NCBI GenBank assembly: GCA_964035545.1
Contig: OZ037773.1
Coordinates: 5,720,251 to 5,784,250, forward strand
Source of the DNA: Bugula neritina
Taxonomy: Eukaryota; Bryozoa; Gymnolaemata; Cheilostomatida; Bugulidae
Reading direction: 5' to 3'
DNA length: 64,000 bases
Shown piece after piece: positions 37,847 to 50,600 of the stretch; position 1 is the stretch's first letter; each line of letters starts with the position of its first letter. A program made the translations under genes and the position numbers. The notes beneath the pieces are model-generated. The model was given only the letters and a program-made list of their open reading frames with translations. It was not told where the DNA came from and did no database searches.

Positions 37847-40800
37847 CTACACAACACTGTGAAGCTGCAACATATCAAAACCACCTAAGTGCCTACTACC
37901 AAGTATAAGACCAACTATACATGTAGTAACATAGGCCAACACTAAATAACTAGTGCTGATCAGGTAAATGGAGTATATGATAAATGGAATCCACACGGAA
38001 AGAGCAAACAACTGCCCTATTGTTTTGGTTATAGAGTTGCCAAAGTTCTCTAAACTGTCGGCTTCTGTGGAGAAATTCGCTTGTTTGGTGTAGAAGTTAC
38101 GCAACTTTTCTTCTTTAGCTTTCCACAGTTTCGAACAAAATGCTTTCAAATCTGCAAAATGCAGTTTAAACTTGCTAGCAATATGATATAGCATGCCTAT
38201 AATACTAACACTGTAAATAAATAATACGTGATAGTTTATAGTGTATAGACTATAGAGTATTATAATATTATTATCCTATGCTCTTTTATATATCAATATG
38301 TTATATTTTATTATGTTATACTATAATCTAAGTTATATTATATCATTGTATTGAACTATAATATTATATTATTTCATATTAGGCATATATTGGTATTTTG
38401 CAAGGCTTATAGAATCAATAAAAGATTTTATAATAATATTTATAACCCCTTCTTAATAACAAAGATGAAAGCCCACATTTAGCGGTAGTGCTAAGACAGG
38501 TATAAGATACTATAATGCCTCTGATCACAGGGTAGCTACTCACCTTGTTTACTTGTGGGTAGATCCTTCACTGGATATTTGGTCACATGACAATGAACTT
38601 CATGTGGTATGCTTCCTTTAACCAGAGACAGTTCATCTGCTGGTATGCTGGTGTCATCTCTGTATGCTATTGTCACATCATACAGGTTCTCTAAGGTTCC
38701 TAAAACACATTTATAAATTTTCATATCTAATAGTTGTTGATTGACGTATGGAGATAAAATATAACATATTATTATTACATCATATTATATAATCATATAT
38801 GAAAAGCAATCAATTACAATCAGCAATTTGCTTGCTACCTGTCTATATATACACACAGAGATTAAATGCATGTAGTTTTTATAGTTCATATATATCTATT
38901 ATAGTTGAATCTTTATGCATATACATTATGTTATTACATTATATAATGTATTGCCATTAAATATCTATGCATATACATAATGTTGTTATAGACAAGAGAA
39001 ATAATTAATTACTATATACTAAAATTCTAAGAATCCTTACATATAATAATATTATATGTAAGGGTTTTAATTACCCTGGTTCTAGGTATGTATGGACCTT
39101 GTATTATCAGCAGGGTCTAATTTTTATATTTCAATGAAATAAATAAAAATGGAACTAAAATATAATTTGAATAAGGCTCTTTATCTGAAACACCATCTCA
39201 TTAAATTTTCATGGGAAGACAACCCACAAAAGAAGTAAGTGTAATGAGGACATAAGCCTTAAGCCCAAGTCTTTAATGTGATTCAACAACCAGTCACTAT
39301 ATGGAAAACCACTAACCAGCATTTCTCATCTCTGTTAGGAAACAGTGAAATCCACTGGTTCTGGGGTGAAGGACGTATCTGTAAGTTGGAAGGCCCTTTG
39401 ATTCGGCGTACGCATCACTCTCTTTTATTGTCTCTTCCTTAAGATCCTTTCCTTCAGGAAACAGCAAAATCTACAAATTAATAATGGCGTGGAAATTATG
39501 GCATCATTCATACCTCATTTTCTGTAATCTTATCACTATTGTGGTAGTAGAATATAATACTTTTTCATTGCAATAGCAGGGACTTCTTGACTGACCCATT
39601 ATTATATACTTATATATGTAGAAAAGTAATTATTATGTTCACTTTTGCATGGATACGAAACTTATATTTTTGTCAACTATCAGCAAACTAACAAAAACAT
39701 TTCAGTGTACATCACTTTTAACAGAGTAACTTCAAAATGAGGCATAATACGGTTATTCCTAGAGAAACATGATGAAGGTTTTACACGATACACCATATTA
39801 TGGCATAAAGTATTGCATTGCGATATGTAAATAAAACAATTTCATACAATGCAATCATATATAAACAACCATAATGCTGACCATGTTTATTTAAGGAAAG
39901 ACAACTTACATTCACATCTTTGTCTACTCTTTTATAATATTGTAGCATATTAGAAAAATGTATTTGGTCTTCCTCCAGTTTCTTCTTTAAGAATATGTAG
40001 CCTATGAACTGACACGCCCAGCCTATAAAACAGTTCATTTGAAGCTTACATTGCACACTACACAATCGTCAATGACTGGGATACAAGGCTATACATGATA
40101 CAAGGAGTTATAGACATAAAGAGTCATGGTTTTTATAATTATGTTGCTCACAATAACTTCAATTACAACAATTACAGTGTTTTCAAACTCTAAGAAGTCT
40201 TCAATTTAACCAATTTCTGTTTTCATGCAATTCCTATTATGGACTTTATACATGCAAAAATGAAGCCAGAATTCAATATTTTCATAAAATATAGAAGTGA
40301 ATTTAAGTGACAGCAGTTTAGCATACTGTTACATAATGTAACTTATACATCTAGACAAGATGTCAAAGCACCAGCAGGTTTATAAACCTTACAGCACCGC
40401 TTAATTCTTACCACTACAATACTAATCTAACTCTTGGAAGAAAAGATTGAACAATGACTTTTAAACAATAGCTCACTCAATAATATACAGAAGATACTAT
40501 ACAGGATTTTCCTTAAAGCTTAATACTACATACACATTCAGCTGCACAATTGCAATCTACAAGCTACCATAGCAAGAATAAGTTCACAGATAAACATAAT
40601 TATAATTACTACAGAAACTTCCCAGCCGTGTACTGTAAAGCTCAAACCCTACTGATGACATGTTGATAGATTTCTAGAAATTTTATTCAACTTTTAATTA
40701 TCAGAATATCATCTTCTGTTTAATAAGCCAATCCTTGTTTCAGGATTTGTCTCCTCTTGTGCTATAAATAAAGCTCCCAGTTTATTAATGTTTTATCATT

Positions 40801-42518
40801 GCGCAATTTTTAACCACCTTTGTACTGTGCTGGTGGCGAGATGTGTTATCAGCATAACTTTCTCTGTCAACTTTTCAGGATGTGGCATTCAAAACATGAT
40901 TATAGTACATAGTACTACTCTGACAATATATCTGCTTAAATTTGTAACGTTATCACCTAGCAACTTGATGAACTTTGCAATATCCGTACTGTGTCAATAT
41001 GTTTTTCAAACATATAATTAGCTTTGAAAGAGAGAATTAATAGCTTCTTGCTTGCACACTTAGTGAAGCTACATATTTATATAGTTATTGTACATAGAAA
41101 GCATCCAAGTAAAAACTATTTAAACTCATGAAGTACTGTGCGTTTACTTTGTTGAAACTTTACTACTACTATTATTATACTTAATATAATATAACTGCAT
41201 GTTTTATTTTGTAGTTTGATGCTCACAAATTTAAAACAGCCAAGCTAAAATTATAATTTGAAAAAACTTCAAAGCAAGAATGTGAGCTTTTTATGCAGTT
41301 GTGGACAAGATAAATACCAGTAACTAAAAAGCTCCAAGCAAGAGGTAATTGCCAGTTGCTCACTGATATAATATTATAATTAATTGCCAGTTGTTGACTG
41401 TTGTATTATGACTAATTGCTAGTTGCTTATTGATATATTATGACTAATTGCTAGTTGCTAGTTACTCACCTAGACTTGGCGAGAACTTTAGCGGATGCTT
41501 CAGAGTCAGCTTCAGATTGTATAGACTGAGAATTGATTGTCGATAGAGGCAGCCCCAGAAAAAGAACCAGTCTATTCTAGTTCTGTGGTTCATGACTATA
41601 AGATTATCTGCCCCTGGAATACTCTCAATCTTATCTCCACTTATCACGAACTTTACACCGTACAGCAGCTCCATCAAACCCTGGTCAAAAAAAGACCGAA
41701 CATTGAAACTAATTGCAGGATGTGAATACAAAGGGAGACAACTTGCTTCAATTTTGTAGACGGCATATCTAATTTTATTGGCAGTTGAAATAAAACCATG
41801 ACTTATGTGCAAGCCTGCACTGTTTGCATTAAAACTTGATGGTACATGCAACAAGCACTAAGCTGAAGGATAATATAAGATGTTTCTATTTTAATTATAA
41901 ATAAATATGTGAGAAACCTTGTTGATTTATTACTTTATTAGGCAAAGTAATTATACTGATATTTCGGGTACCACTGTGCCCATCTTCAGAGTTTCTATTT
42001 TAGTGTTTACCCACTTCACTTAATGTATTTTCCTCAATCCTTATGTTGATAGAGCAAGTCTATAATCATATTATTCAGTTATACTGTTATAGTGATCAAC
42101 ATAACACAGGAGGTTTTAAGTATTATTATAAATATTATAAGTAATAATATAATTATATATACCTACCCAGATATGCAATTTACACAATCCATGTATAATA
42201 TACACAAAGTAATTGTGTGTGTGTGTGCGTGTGTGCGTGTGTGCGTGTGTGCGTGTGTGCGCGTGTGTGTGTGTGTGTAAACTTAAACTATGTTATACAT
42301 TACCATTATAAGAGTAATACTTATGAATGACCAAGTACTATACTTACAGAGAAGAAAATGATTATAAAAGTTCCAAGCAGGTCTATAATTACCCTAAACC
42401 ACTTTGGGCTGATGAATAGCAAAGGCAGCAGAGGAATCGCGATAAAAAATAGACAAAAGCAAAGAGACAGCCCGAAAGTAGACAGAATAGCTGTTCCCCC
42501 GACCACAGTACGCCTCAT
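37847..42518 (-). CDS. Lysocardiolipin acyltransferase 1-like (LCLAT1/AGPAT family), paralogue B, complete, 369 aa
   Basis: Second copy of the tandem acyltransferase pair, with identical exon number and phases. Exons (minus): 42518-42348, 41680-41470, 40022-39910, 39470-39317, 38699-38544, 38151-37847 (stop TAG); 1110 nt. Exons 1-3 have exactly the same lengths as in copy A (171, 211, 113 nt); exons 4-6 differ by a few codons. Start is the ATG at 42518 (MRRTVVGG), aligned with the ATG of copy A. Features in order: a long hydrophobic N-terminal segment ([16 protein letters not shown]), [18 protein letters not shown], the catalytic box [16 protein letters not shown] (canonical Pro kept but Thr of the EGT motif replaced by Lys), [45 protein letters not shown] and a C-terminal membrane hairpin. 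The stop codon lies 12 bp from a long (TA)n run that occupies the 3' UTR. Enzymatic activity is plausible but not certain, given the motif change. Confidence 0.93.
42210..42278. repeat. (GT)n/(GTGTGTGC)n microsatellite
   Basis: Alternating GTGTGTGCGTGTGTGCGT sequence in intron 1 of acyltransferase B, about 70 bp from exon 1. Confidence 0.95.
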
Positions 42519-43451
42519 GCTGACTTGTGTGTCAGTCAACGCAGTAGTTTAGACATTCAACCCAGAGGCAGCTGCCATGTTGTGATGTACAGAGTATGTG
42601 GCAAGTTGCTCTGCGTGATTGATGGCAAATGCTCGAGTAACCTTTGGCTTATAGTAAAGAGATTATCTTCTAGTTCAAACGAGTCTCTATGCTATGCAGT
42701 TGATAAGTGTCGCTCAGGCAATATCAACCTATATATACATTCACACTCGGACTTCATGAGTAACCCCAAGGTCACACAGCTATCTAAACCTTAGATAACT
42801 ATAGATAGTGCCTTTAAATAACATTCAGATTTGTCTCCCATCAGCATGTATTATTACTTGCATGTCTCAATACATTTCTTTATACCATATTATATGCAAT
42901 TTACATCATATACTCATCAAAACTTTGCTTTATTATCTTAGCTTGAGTCCAAAGGCATTCGTGTGCATCTAGCAGCATAACATTCTAGCCCTGTATAAAT
43001 GTTAGTGTATAGTATTTGAAGCACCCCCAACAGTTGTAGCTATATTGACAGGTAATATTAAACTATGTCAACCTTCAGCTAAACTGGTATACTTCAATAT
43101 TTTAAATCTGAAATTGGAACACTAAATAATAATTTAAGCGGTACCTATCTGAAAAACTATTTATGAATCAGGCAAGTAAAACCCGTTTGAAAGTGTTGCT
43201 AGTAGAAAACGGAGTTCTACTTTATTTGAAGATTTATCTGTATATTAGACTGTCCAGTATTTCCAACACAATAGCATGCTGAGTACATGCTGAAATAGCT
43301 TTGTTCAGCAAAAAATTTGTCAAGTGGTCCCAGAAATAGCAAAACCTAGCAGAATTATTTAGAAGATGTATTTGCAATAGGGGACAGACTACAGAGTTTA
43401 TTGTAGAATTAAAGCATAATATTATATATTTAGATTACGAATAAAACTCAT

Positions 43452-43656
43452 GTGGCTTAGTAGTCGCTATCCTTGTGAGAATCGGTGATGATAATGATTT
43501 TTTAAGCAAGCTAAGGGCTTGCTTTCATTTTTTGTCAAAAGGGTAACTATGACTGAATGCCATTTCTAACATCACCAATGGTCTTTACTGGGACTCAACC
43601 ACTGACCCTGTGTTTACTAAGCCAATGCTTTAATTACTAAACCACAATTACTCCCC
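43452..43656 (-). mobile_element. tRNA-derived SINE, copy 3 (degenerate)
   Basis: On the minus strand: GGGGAGTAATTGTGGTTTAG head, a B-box-like GTGGTTGAGTCCC, then CCATTGGTGATGTTAGAAAT and a diverged tail (AGCCCTTAGCTTGC, CACAAGGATAGCGACTA). More diverged than the 26.8- and 58.9-kb copies. Intergenic, upstream of acyltransferase B. Confidence 0.8.
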
Positions 43657-43986
43657 TATTTAGATTTATAATATAATTGAGAAATGAAATGCACATAGAG
43701 GTTTCACATTAACTTTTTATTAAAGAGATTCTGAATTCTCCTTTACTTGAGTATAATCAATGATAACAATAAACAATAAACTCAAAACAAAATTTAAAAG
43801 AATCTTTATAGGCTGAGAAATAGCACAGATATGTTATCTCTTAAAGAGTAGTCTTTGGACGAACAAGAGATAAACCTATTGCTAATTTATAACAACATTC
43901 TATATAAAAGTATCTATACATGATATAAAAAGATAAAGATGAAGCACCAGGGCTTTACACGTAGGTACCCTAAAGTCACTTCAAAA

Positions 43987-44097
43987 TACTAAGGCTAATT
44001 GCTGCGATACTAAGGCTATTTGCTGCAATACTAAGGTTATTTGCTGCAATACTAAGGCTATTTGCTGCAATATTAAGGCTATTTTCTGCGATACACT
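43987..44097. repeat. 21-bp minisatellite
   Basis: Five copies of about ATACTAAGGCTATTTGCTGCA between the fibrinogen-related gene and acyltransferase B. Confidence 0.9.
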
Positions 44098-44692
44098 ACT
44101 TCTGCAGGTTGTCCAAACAACGAAAAAGACAAAATTTGCTCATAAGATGACTAAATATAAAAACAAAGCAACTCAACATATAATATTCAGTGTATCATAA
44201 CATATTGAACTTCTACAATAAAATACAGTTAAAACACATATATGTGTGCATACTTTATGCAATAATTGGTTATAGTAGATAGTAATATATAAGATAACAT
44301 GTTTAGTTTTTTATTTTACTTTACAGGCTTTTTGCTTTAAAACTATACTACAGTATAGCAGCAGCATCTATTTTCATTTATATAATATAGCATTGCTCAC
44401 ACAAAACACTCTTCTAAATAATATTGTGTATGCAGCAGTAACGTTCCTGAGGCAGTCACTCTTGTTAAAATTGAATATTTTTGCAAACAAAATTCAAAAC
44501 CGATCTTTCTTTTTTAGAATTAGGCATTTAAAAATATTTTATGAAATATAATTGGAAACTGACAGAATTTGAAGGAGACTTGGTATTGCAAAATGTATCT
44601 GTGTTTTTGCTTTTGTGAAGTGCACAAAGATATCTAGCTGTTACATTTACACTGCTAGGTAATACTGCCTAAATTAAGTATAGCTGTAGAGA

Positions 44693-47600
44693 TCACTGTG
44701 AATATCTGATCATCATCTTTACTGTGCTGAGGGGGCGTAAATCCCTCTTCCACGTGTACCAAAATATATTTTGCCAGTTGAAAGAATAGGCGTTCAGTTT
44801 GTCATATACTCCATTTAAATTAGCACTGCCACACCCATCGTACCAGAAAGCACCCTGTAAATTCAGATACAAATATAGAGATCACTGGCTACAGTTACAC
44901 AGTCAATAGGAATATTAGAGACATCATTGGTTACAGTTACACAGTCAATAGGAATATTAGAGACATCATTGGTTACAGTTACACAGTCAATAGAAATATT
45001 AGAGACATCACTGGTTACAGTTACACAGTCAATAGGAATATTAGAGACATCATTGGTTACAGTTACACAGTCAATAGGAATATTAGAGACATCATTGGTT
45101 ACAGTTACACAGTCAATAGGAATATTAGAGATATCATTGGTTACAGTTACACAGTCAATAGGAATATTAGAGATATCATTGGTTACAGTTACACAGTAGA
45201 TTTGCAAATAAAGTATTGAAAGCGAAATATTTTCAAACCCAGTAAATAAAATGGCATCGTTACAAACAAGCTTAATATGTGAGAGCGTAAAAACAAGTAA
45301 TGTATGATTTGCTGTTTACATCATACGTTATCTAGTTCAACCTGTCACAGCTATACTATAGTAAACCAACTCACCTTGCGCCACCTGTCACATCTATACT
45401 ATAGTAAACCAACCCACCTTGTGACACCTGTCACAGCTATACTATAGTAAACAGACCCACCTTGTGACACCTGCCATAGCTATACTATATTAAACAGACT
45501 TACCTTGTGTAACCTGCCACACCCATACTATAGTAATCTGACCCACCTTGTGACACCTGCCATAGCTATACTATAGTAAACAGACTCACCTTGTGTAACC
45601 TGGCACAGCTATATAAAGATGTGGAGTCTCTATCCATGTCGAATGTTGAGAATTGTCTGCCCTTGGCTTTACCTAAGCTGTCACCTATGTTTCCATCTAT
45701 ATATTTTTCGTAGTTTAGGCTGTAATACTCATCTTCGGAAGAGAGACTGTAACGTATTGTTGTATTATGTATGGCAGAATAATCGTAGTGAAAATAGTCA
45801 TTTTTATTATAAAATATAATACAGTAAGTATTTTACTAAAATTGTAAATTTTTTTTAAAAATGCTCTTGTTTTGTAGTATTTAGTAAAATCAAACTGTTA
45901 TCTTGAGAATAAAGCAAATAGATTTTTCAGTTTCATTCAGTAACCTCTTCAACTAGCAGACGTTAGTAAGAAACAAGTGAAATCAAATCCTGCTTTTTGT
46001 CCGAGAGAGTATAACTCAGACTGAATGCCGAAAAGTTAAACTACATTCTGATATCGTTGAATCAACTATCTTCTGAAATAATAAGGTTATTAACTCACCA
46101 AACCATGTGCTGCCCCTATAACATTGCTAGAAGGTCAAAGTTTTAACTCAAGGGTCCTTACCTAAAATTGGAATACTCGGCAAAGCCAGTGTCTCCGAAT
46201 ATATCACTGATCTCCACTCTTAAAACATGATCTCTTGCCTGTGTGATCTGGTGAATCTTCTCGTTCCCGAAGTAGAAGCTGCTCATTAGGTCACCAAACC
46301 CTACAGAAGACAACTCCAATAACTATGACTTTTCTACATTGTATGTATGTTATGTACGTACTTGGTACTAAAGCATTTTAACATTTATAGATAAGAGCTG
46401 CAATAGAATGTAGAGCAATTGCTCATATAAAAATAAGTAAAGCAAAATTGGTGCTGCTTTAAATTTGATTTAAGATAAAAGGTTACTTGAAAACTTGAAA
46501 ATGAGCTATACAGTTCAATCATTTTAGTTAATTTCTATTTTGTTTGATTTAAACAAAAAATTAATTGAACCCTCATGTTTTTGTAGCTTTCTAATAAATC
46601 TAATTACTTCAGGTGTGGGCAAAAGCAAATTTACAGCTAAAATGTAATTTGAAATTCAAAGCTAAACCTAATTTTTACAAATTAAATTGAAAGCAGCAAT
46701 TTGAACAAATTTATTAAGTATTTAAAGAATAATTTGCTGTATAAACTATAAAGGGTGAGCTTAATTTCCTTACCATATCCTCGTGTAATTACTTACCATT
46801 CTTATACTTCTCCCAGTTCCTGTAGAATGACCTGCCGTCTATTCTTCTCTGTATGACAAGCCAGTTGTGCCCATCTTTGTTCATTTCACAATATCCTTCT
46901 ACTTCAGTGCCGTTGTATAGGAGGGCATGCACCCCACTCTCGTACGTCATATCGGCAAGGTAGTCACAGTCTATACAGAATTATTGAGTCATTTTACTTA
47001 ATGACTTATTACATAATGTACTGAAAAAGCAGAATACTGCCATAAATAATTCTGAAAAGTAAAGCTGAAGTAGGCCAAGCTACCTTCTTTGAATTATTCT
47101 AAAATCCAGTAATTATAAAAAAATTTGTCAGTTAACAAGTTTATTCAAAAAAAATTATTTATTATTAATTAGCTTTTCAAAATAGTAAAAATTCTACAGT
47201 TAAAAACACCACATTGCTTTAAGAACTTAATTTTATTAAAAGTTGCACATGCAGCTAAACTATAAAATTATAATATATACACTTCTGATATATACACCAG
47301 CTTACAATAAACATATGTAAGAAAGTTGAGAATAAAAGCTTATCATATCCATTTTTATATTTGCTGCAATAACTATTAGGCTATACCTTTTGTTGGTGGC
47401 TCTGTAGTTGTGGTCATAGTGACAGTAGTTGTGGGTGGGTGAGTTTGTATCTCAAACCCTTGTTCATAGCCCAGGTTAGCTAAATTATTCATAAGGTCAC
47501 TGAGTATATCCTGGACATTGTTTTCCAACTGTGTAGCTAATTGGTCCATTCTAAAAGCAGAGTTAGCAAAGTTCTAATGATATCTGTGTATGGGGAGTCT

Positions 47601-50600
47601 ACGTAAGCCAGCCTAACTAACTCGGCAATTAAGGATATTATAGCCTGCATGTTTTCCATTTAGAACTATGCAGTAATAAACAGCTGACTAAAATATTTTG
47701 CTTCATTGTTACACCCTCTATATATGCATAATACTATGCATATTTTTATACTTAAGGCCCATGAAAAATCATGCTTTATTGCTCAATAAAGATGATGTTA
47801 AACCGATGTTACAGTTTTGCTATAAGCGAAAGTAGAAAAAGGGATATAAAACATGTAGTTGTAGTGTGTATCTTGCAGTTTGTACTGTCATAGGCTGTAA
47901 GAAAGAAAAACCTCTATACTCTGCCATCTTTCCACAACTATTACTAGTAAAGAGACAACACAGCTTTTACGAGAAGACAACTTCTAAGCCTTTCAAAACT
48001 TTTACTTGTTATATTCTGTGTGTGTGGATCTTTGCATATGCTTGTTTATTCAATATATTATATTATATTATATTATATTATTTATGTTTTAGATAATTTT
48101 CTATTGTGGTTAGAAAGCCTTTATGCAGCAGGTTAAAATACACAACAAATATAAATATATATTTTAAATTATCTGTATGTATAATTCATCTAGGTGCTGG
48201 TGTTTTTCTGAGCCGAAGTGATGCAATTACATGACCGACTAGCTCACAACATAAACTAATTATTTTTACTATACTTAAGCAATACAACAAGTTCAGTCAC
48301 CTTCGAAGAGACTTGGTCAACTTTCTACAGTCAAATGCATATAAATAATTGAAGTAACTCTCAGAACAATTAATGTAAAAGTTTACTCATTAAAGGAAAT
48401 TCACGTACATATGAAAATTTTACAACTCATAAATTGAGTTTACCCTCGAGCTTAATTTTTCATAAGATGTTTGTGATAAGGCTTTTCATTTGAGTTTATT
48501 TTACAGGTGGTGCACATTGAAACGAGCTAACTGCCTGAAGGCGTAATTGAAGGTACAAATGACAAACCAATAAGCCATCAGCTTAGGAATTTGCCAGCAA
48601 ATTAACAGGTAAATGGTCACTTGGCAAGCTCAAAGACCCCAAACAACCCTGAATTGTGCAACACACAATGCATAAATTGATTTTACGATAATAAGAATAT
48701 TGGGCCTTTGGTACCTAGCCGATTTGCATTGTGTTTGGGTAAATTTCACCCCAACTTTATTATAACAGAATAAAGATTAGTTCTGGATTAGGGATCAACT
48801 AGTGCAAAAGACTGAGTCCACTGACTTCGTTAAGACTTTCCAAGAATACTGACACACATTTTATGCTGAAACCCACCACCAGCATGTTTTTATTAAAGTT
48901 TTGAGCTAAAAAGTTCAATCAAAGCAAGACTTTAAAAAGCAACCCACAACTACCTTCTAGTTTATAAAGATTCACTTAGAAGACTTACTGCTAACAACAG
49001 TGTCTGTCTGTTATAAAATGGCTGATGGCCAACGTGAAAAGAAGGTTTTGAATGAGTCAGAATCTTAAAGCTTTTGCTGAAAGTTTCTAGAAAAGCAACT
49101 GACACAAATGTCAACATATCTAACTTGATGAGCTCAAAGCAGCACAAGTGTCAACTTGATAACCCGCACACTCACACCTGCACCCACCTGCTTTCAACGT
49201 GGTCAATGAGCTCCATCTTCAATGCTGCCGCCATCGCCTCCACATCCTGTTGCGTTGGTGTAGTGTCTAGTTTCTTCTCCAGTCCTTCAACGTGAGACTC
49301 AAGAGTTTCCAGTCGCTTTGACATGACGTCATATACAACGGCAGCAGGTTCCAGCTCTAAGAAAAGAAAAGCAGCAAATGTTACATAATTAGAACTTTAG
49401 TGCTACCAGAGATTGTCATAAATAATCTAATGACTTTTTATTTGCTGTTAGAAAAAGTACACAAAGAGCATCTTATCTGGGCTTATACTATACACATGCT
49501 TGTAAAAATATCTATTTATTGCTCAGCATAGCTTTAATCTGCAATGTTTGCAAAAAGGTGTTGCTCAAATTTCATGTTGTCTAACTCATTTTTTCATGCT
49601 GATAGTGGCTTTAGATGGGTTTTGATATTTTACTTTGCAATGACTTCTGATCAGCTAATATAAAAATGGTACAAACTGTGCAGGTAATCTCTTAGGTACA
49701 CTGGGTGATATAATATTGAGAAAATAATTAAAACAAGCTGAAAAATTGTTTGATTGACTTCTAAAAAAGATACTAGGAGTTATCTCTCCTCATGCTTCTA
49801 GTACCAATTCACTTCTAGTACCAATTAGTATTGCCTGGCATTATTGCCTCTTTAACTTTTATTCTAAGATAAAACGCATAATTGTCTTTAATTATTAGAA
49901 ATTAGGAAGTAAATGTATAAAGGTAATACCTGCCTGGGGCAATGACCTAACTTCTGCTACTATATTATAGTGAGTGCAACACGTGTACACCATATTATGT
50001 GTGTTCACAATATAATCTACCTATATTATAACATTCAACAACTAGGACACCATTAGAAGGATGTATGTGTAAATGCCTGACTGCATTACACAAACTAACT
50101 TTAGTACGATAAACAATAGGAGTAATATTTTTGGCATTTCACAGTACAGCGACTTGAAATGACTAAAAAATTGAATCCCCCCAACTTTTCTCAATAAGTT
50201 AATAATTTGAAAGTTGAAAATTTTGAGTAGCGTCTTTTGAGCAGAATTTCTATTCCTTACACATTCTGCTTTTATATACCCATGCAATCTTTTTGACATG
50301 ACAAGACAAGTTATTGCTTGTGGAAATGCCAACTGCATGACCAGTTTTGAAAATTATATTGTCCATCTATATAGGAAGTGCTTTGCTAATCTAACACCAA
50401 ATTAAAATTGTCAGTTAGAAGTGTATATCACTACAGCATAAGCTACAAATAAATTACTTTAATTCACACCAGACTTCAGGTTTAGTCAGCCTTTTGTCCT
50501 AAACAAAAATTATGCAACAGCTTATGATAATTTAATGCCGTATTTTTAGTATTTTCAACTGGCCAATGAGAAGCATTATTAGCTGAAAATTTACATGATT

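Larger units (their letters stand above)
42519..44692. other. Spacer upstream of acyltransferase B, downstream of the fibrinogen-related gene
   Basis: Promoter region of acyltransferase B on the left, SINE copy 3 and the 21-bp array in the middle, and the 3' UTR of the fibrinogen-related gene on the right (AATAAA, minus, at 44315-44310). Nothing else recognised. Confidence 0.55.

Noticed and set aside
42539-42539. Upstream start for acyltransferase B giving seven more residues
   Set aside because: The codon there is TTG; the ATG at 42518 aligns exactly with the start of paralogue A.
44863-45207. Long overlapping frames on both strands with repeated Val-Thr-Val-Thr
   Set aside because: Produced by the 42-bp minisatellite inside intron 6 of the fibrinogen-related gene.
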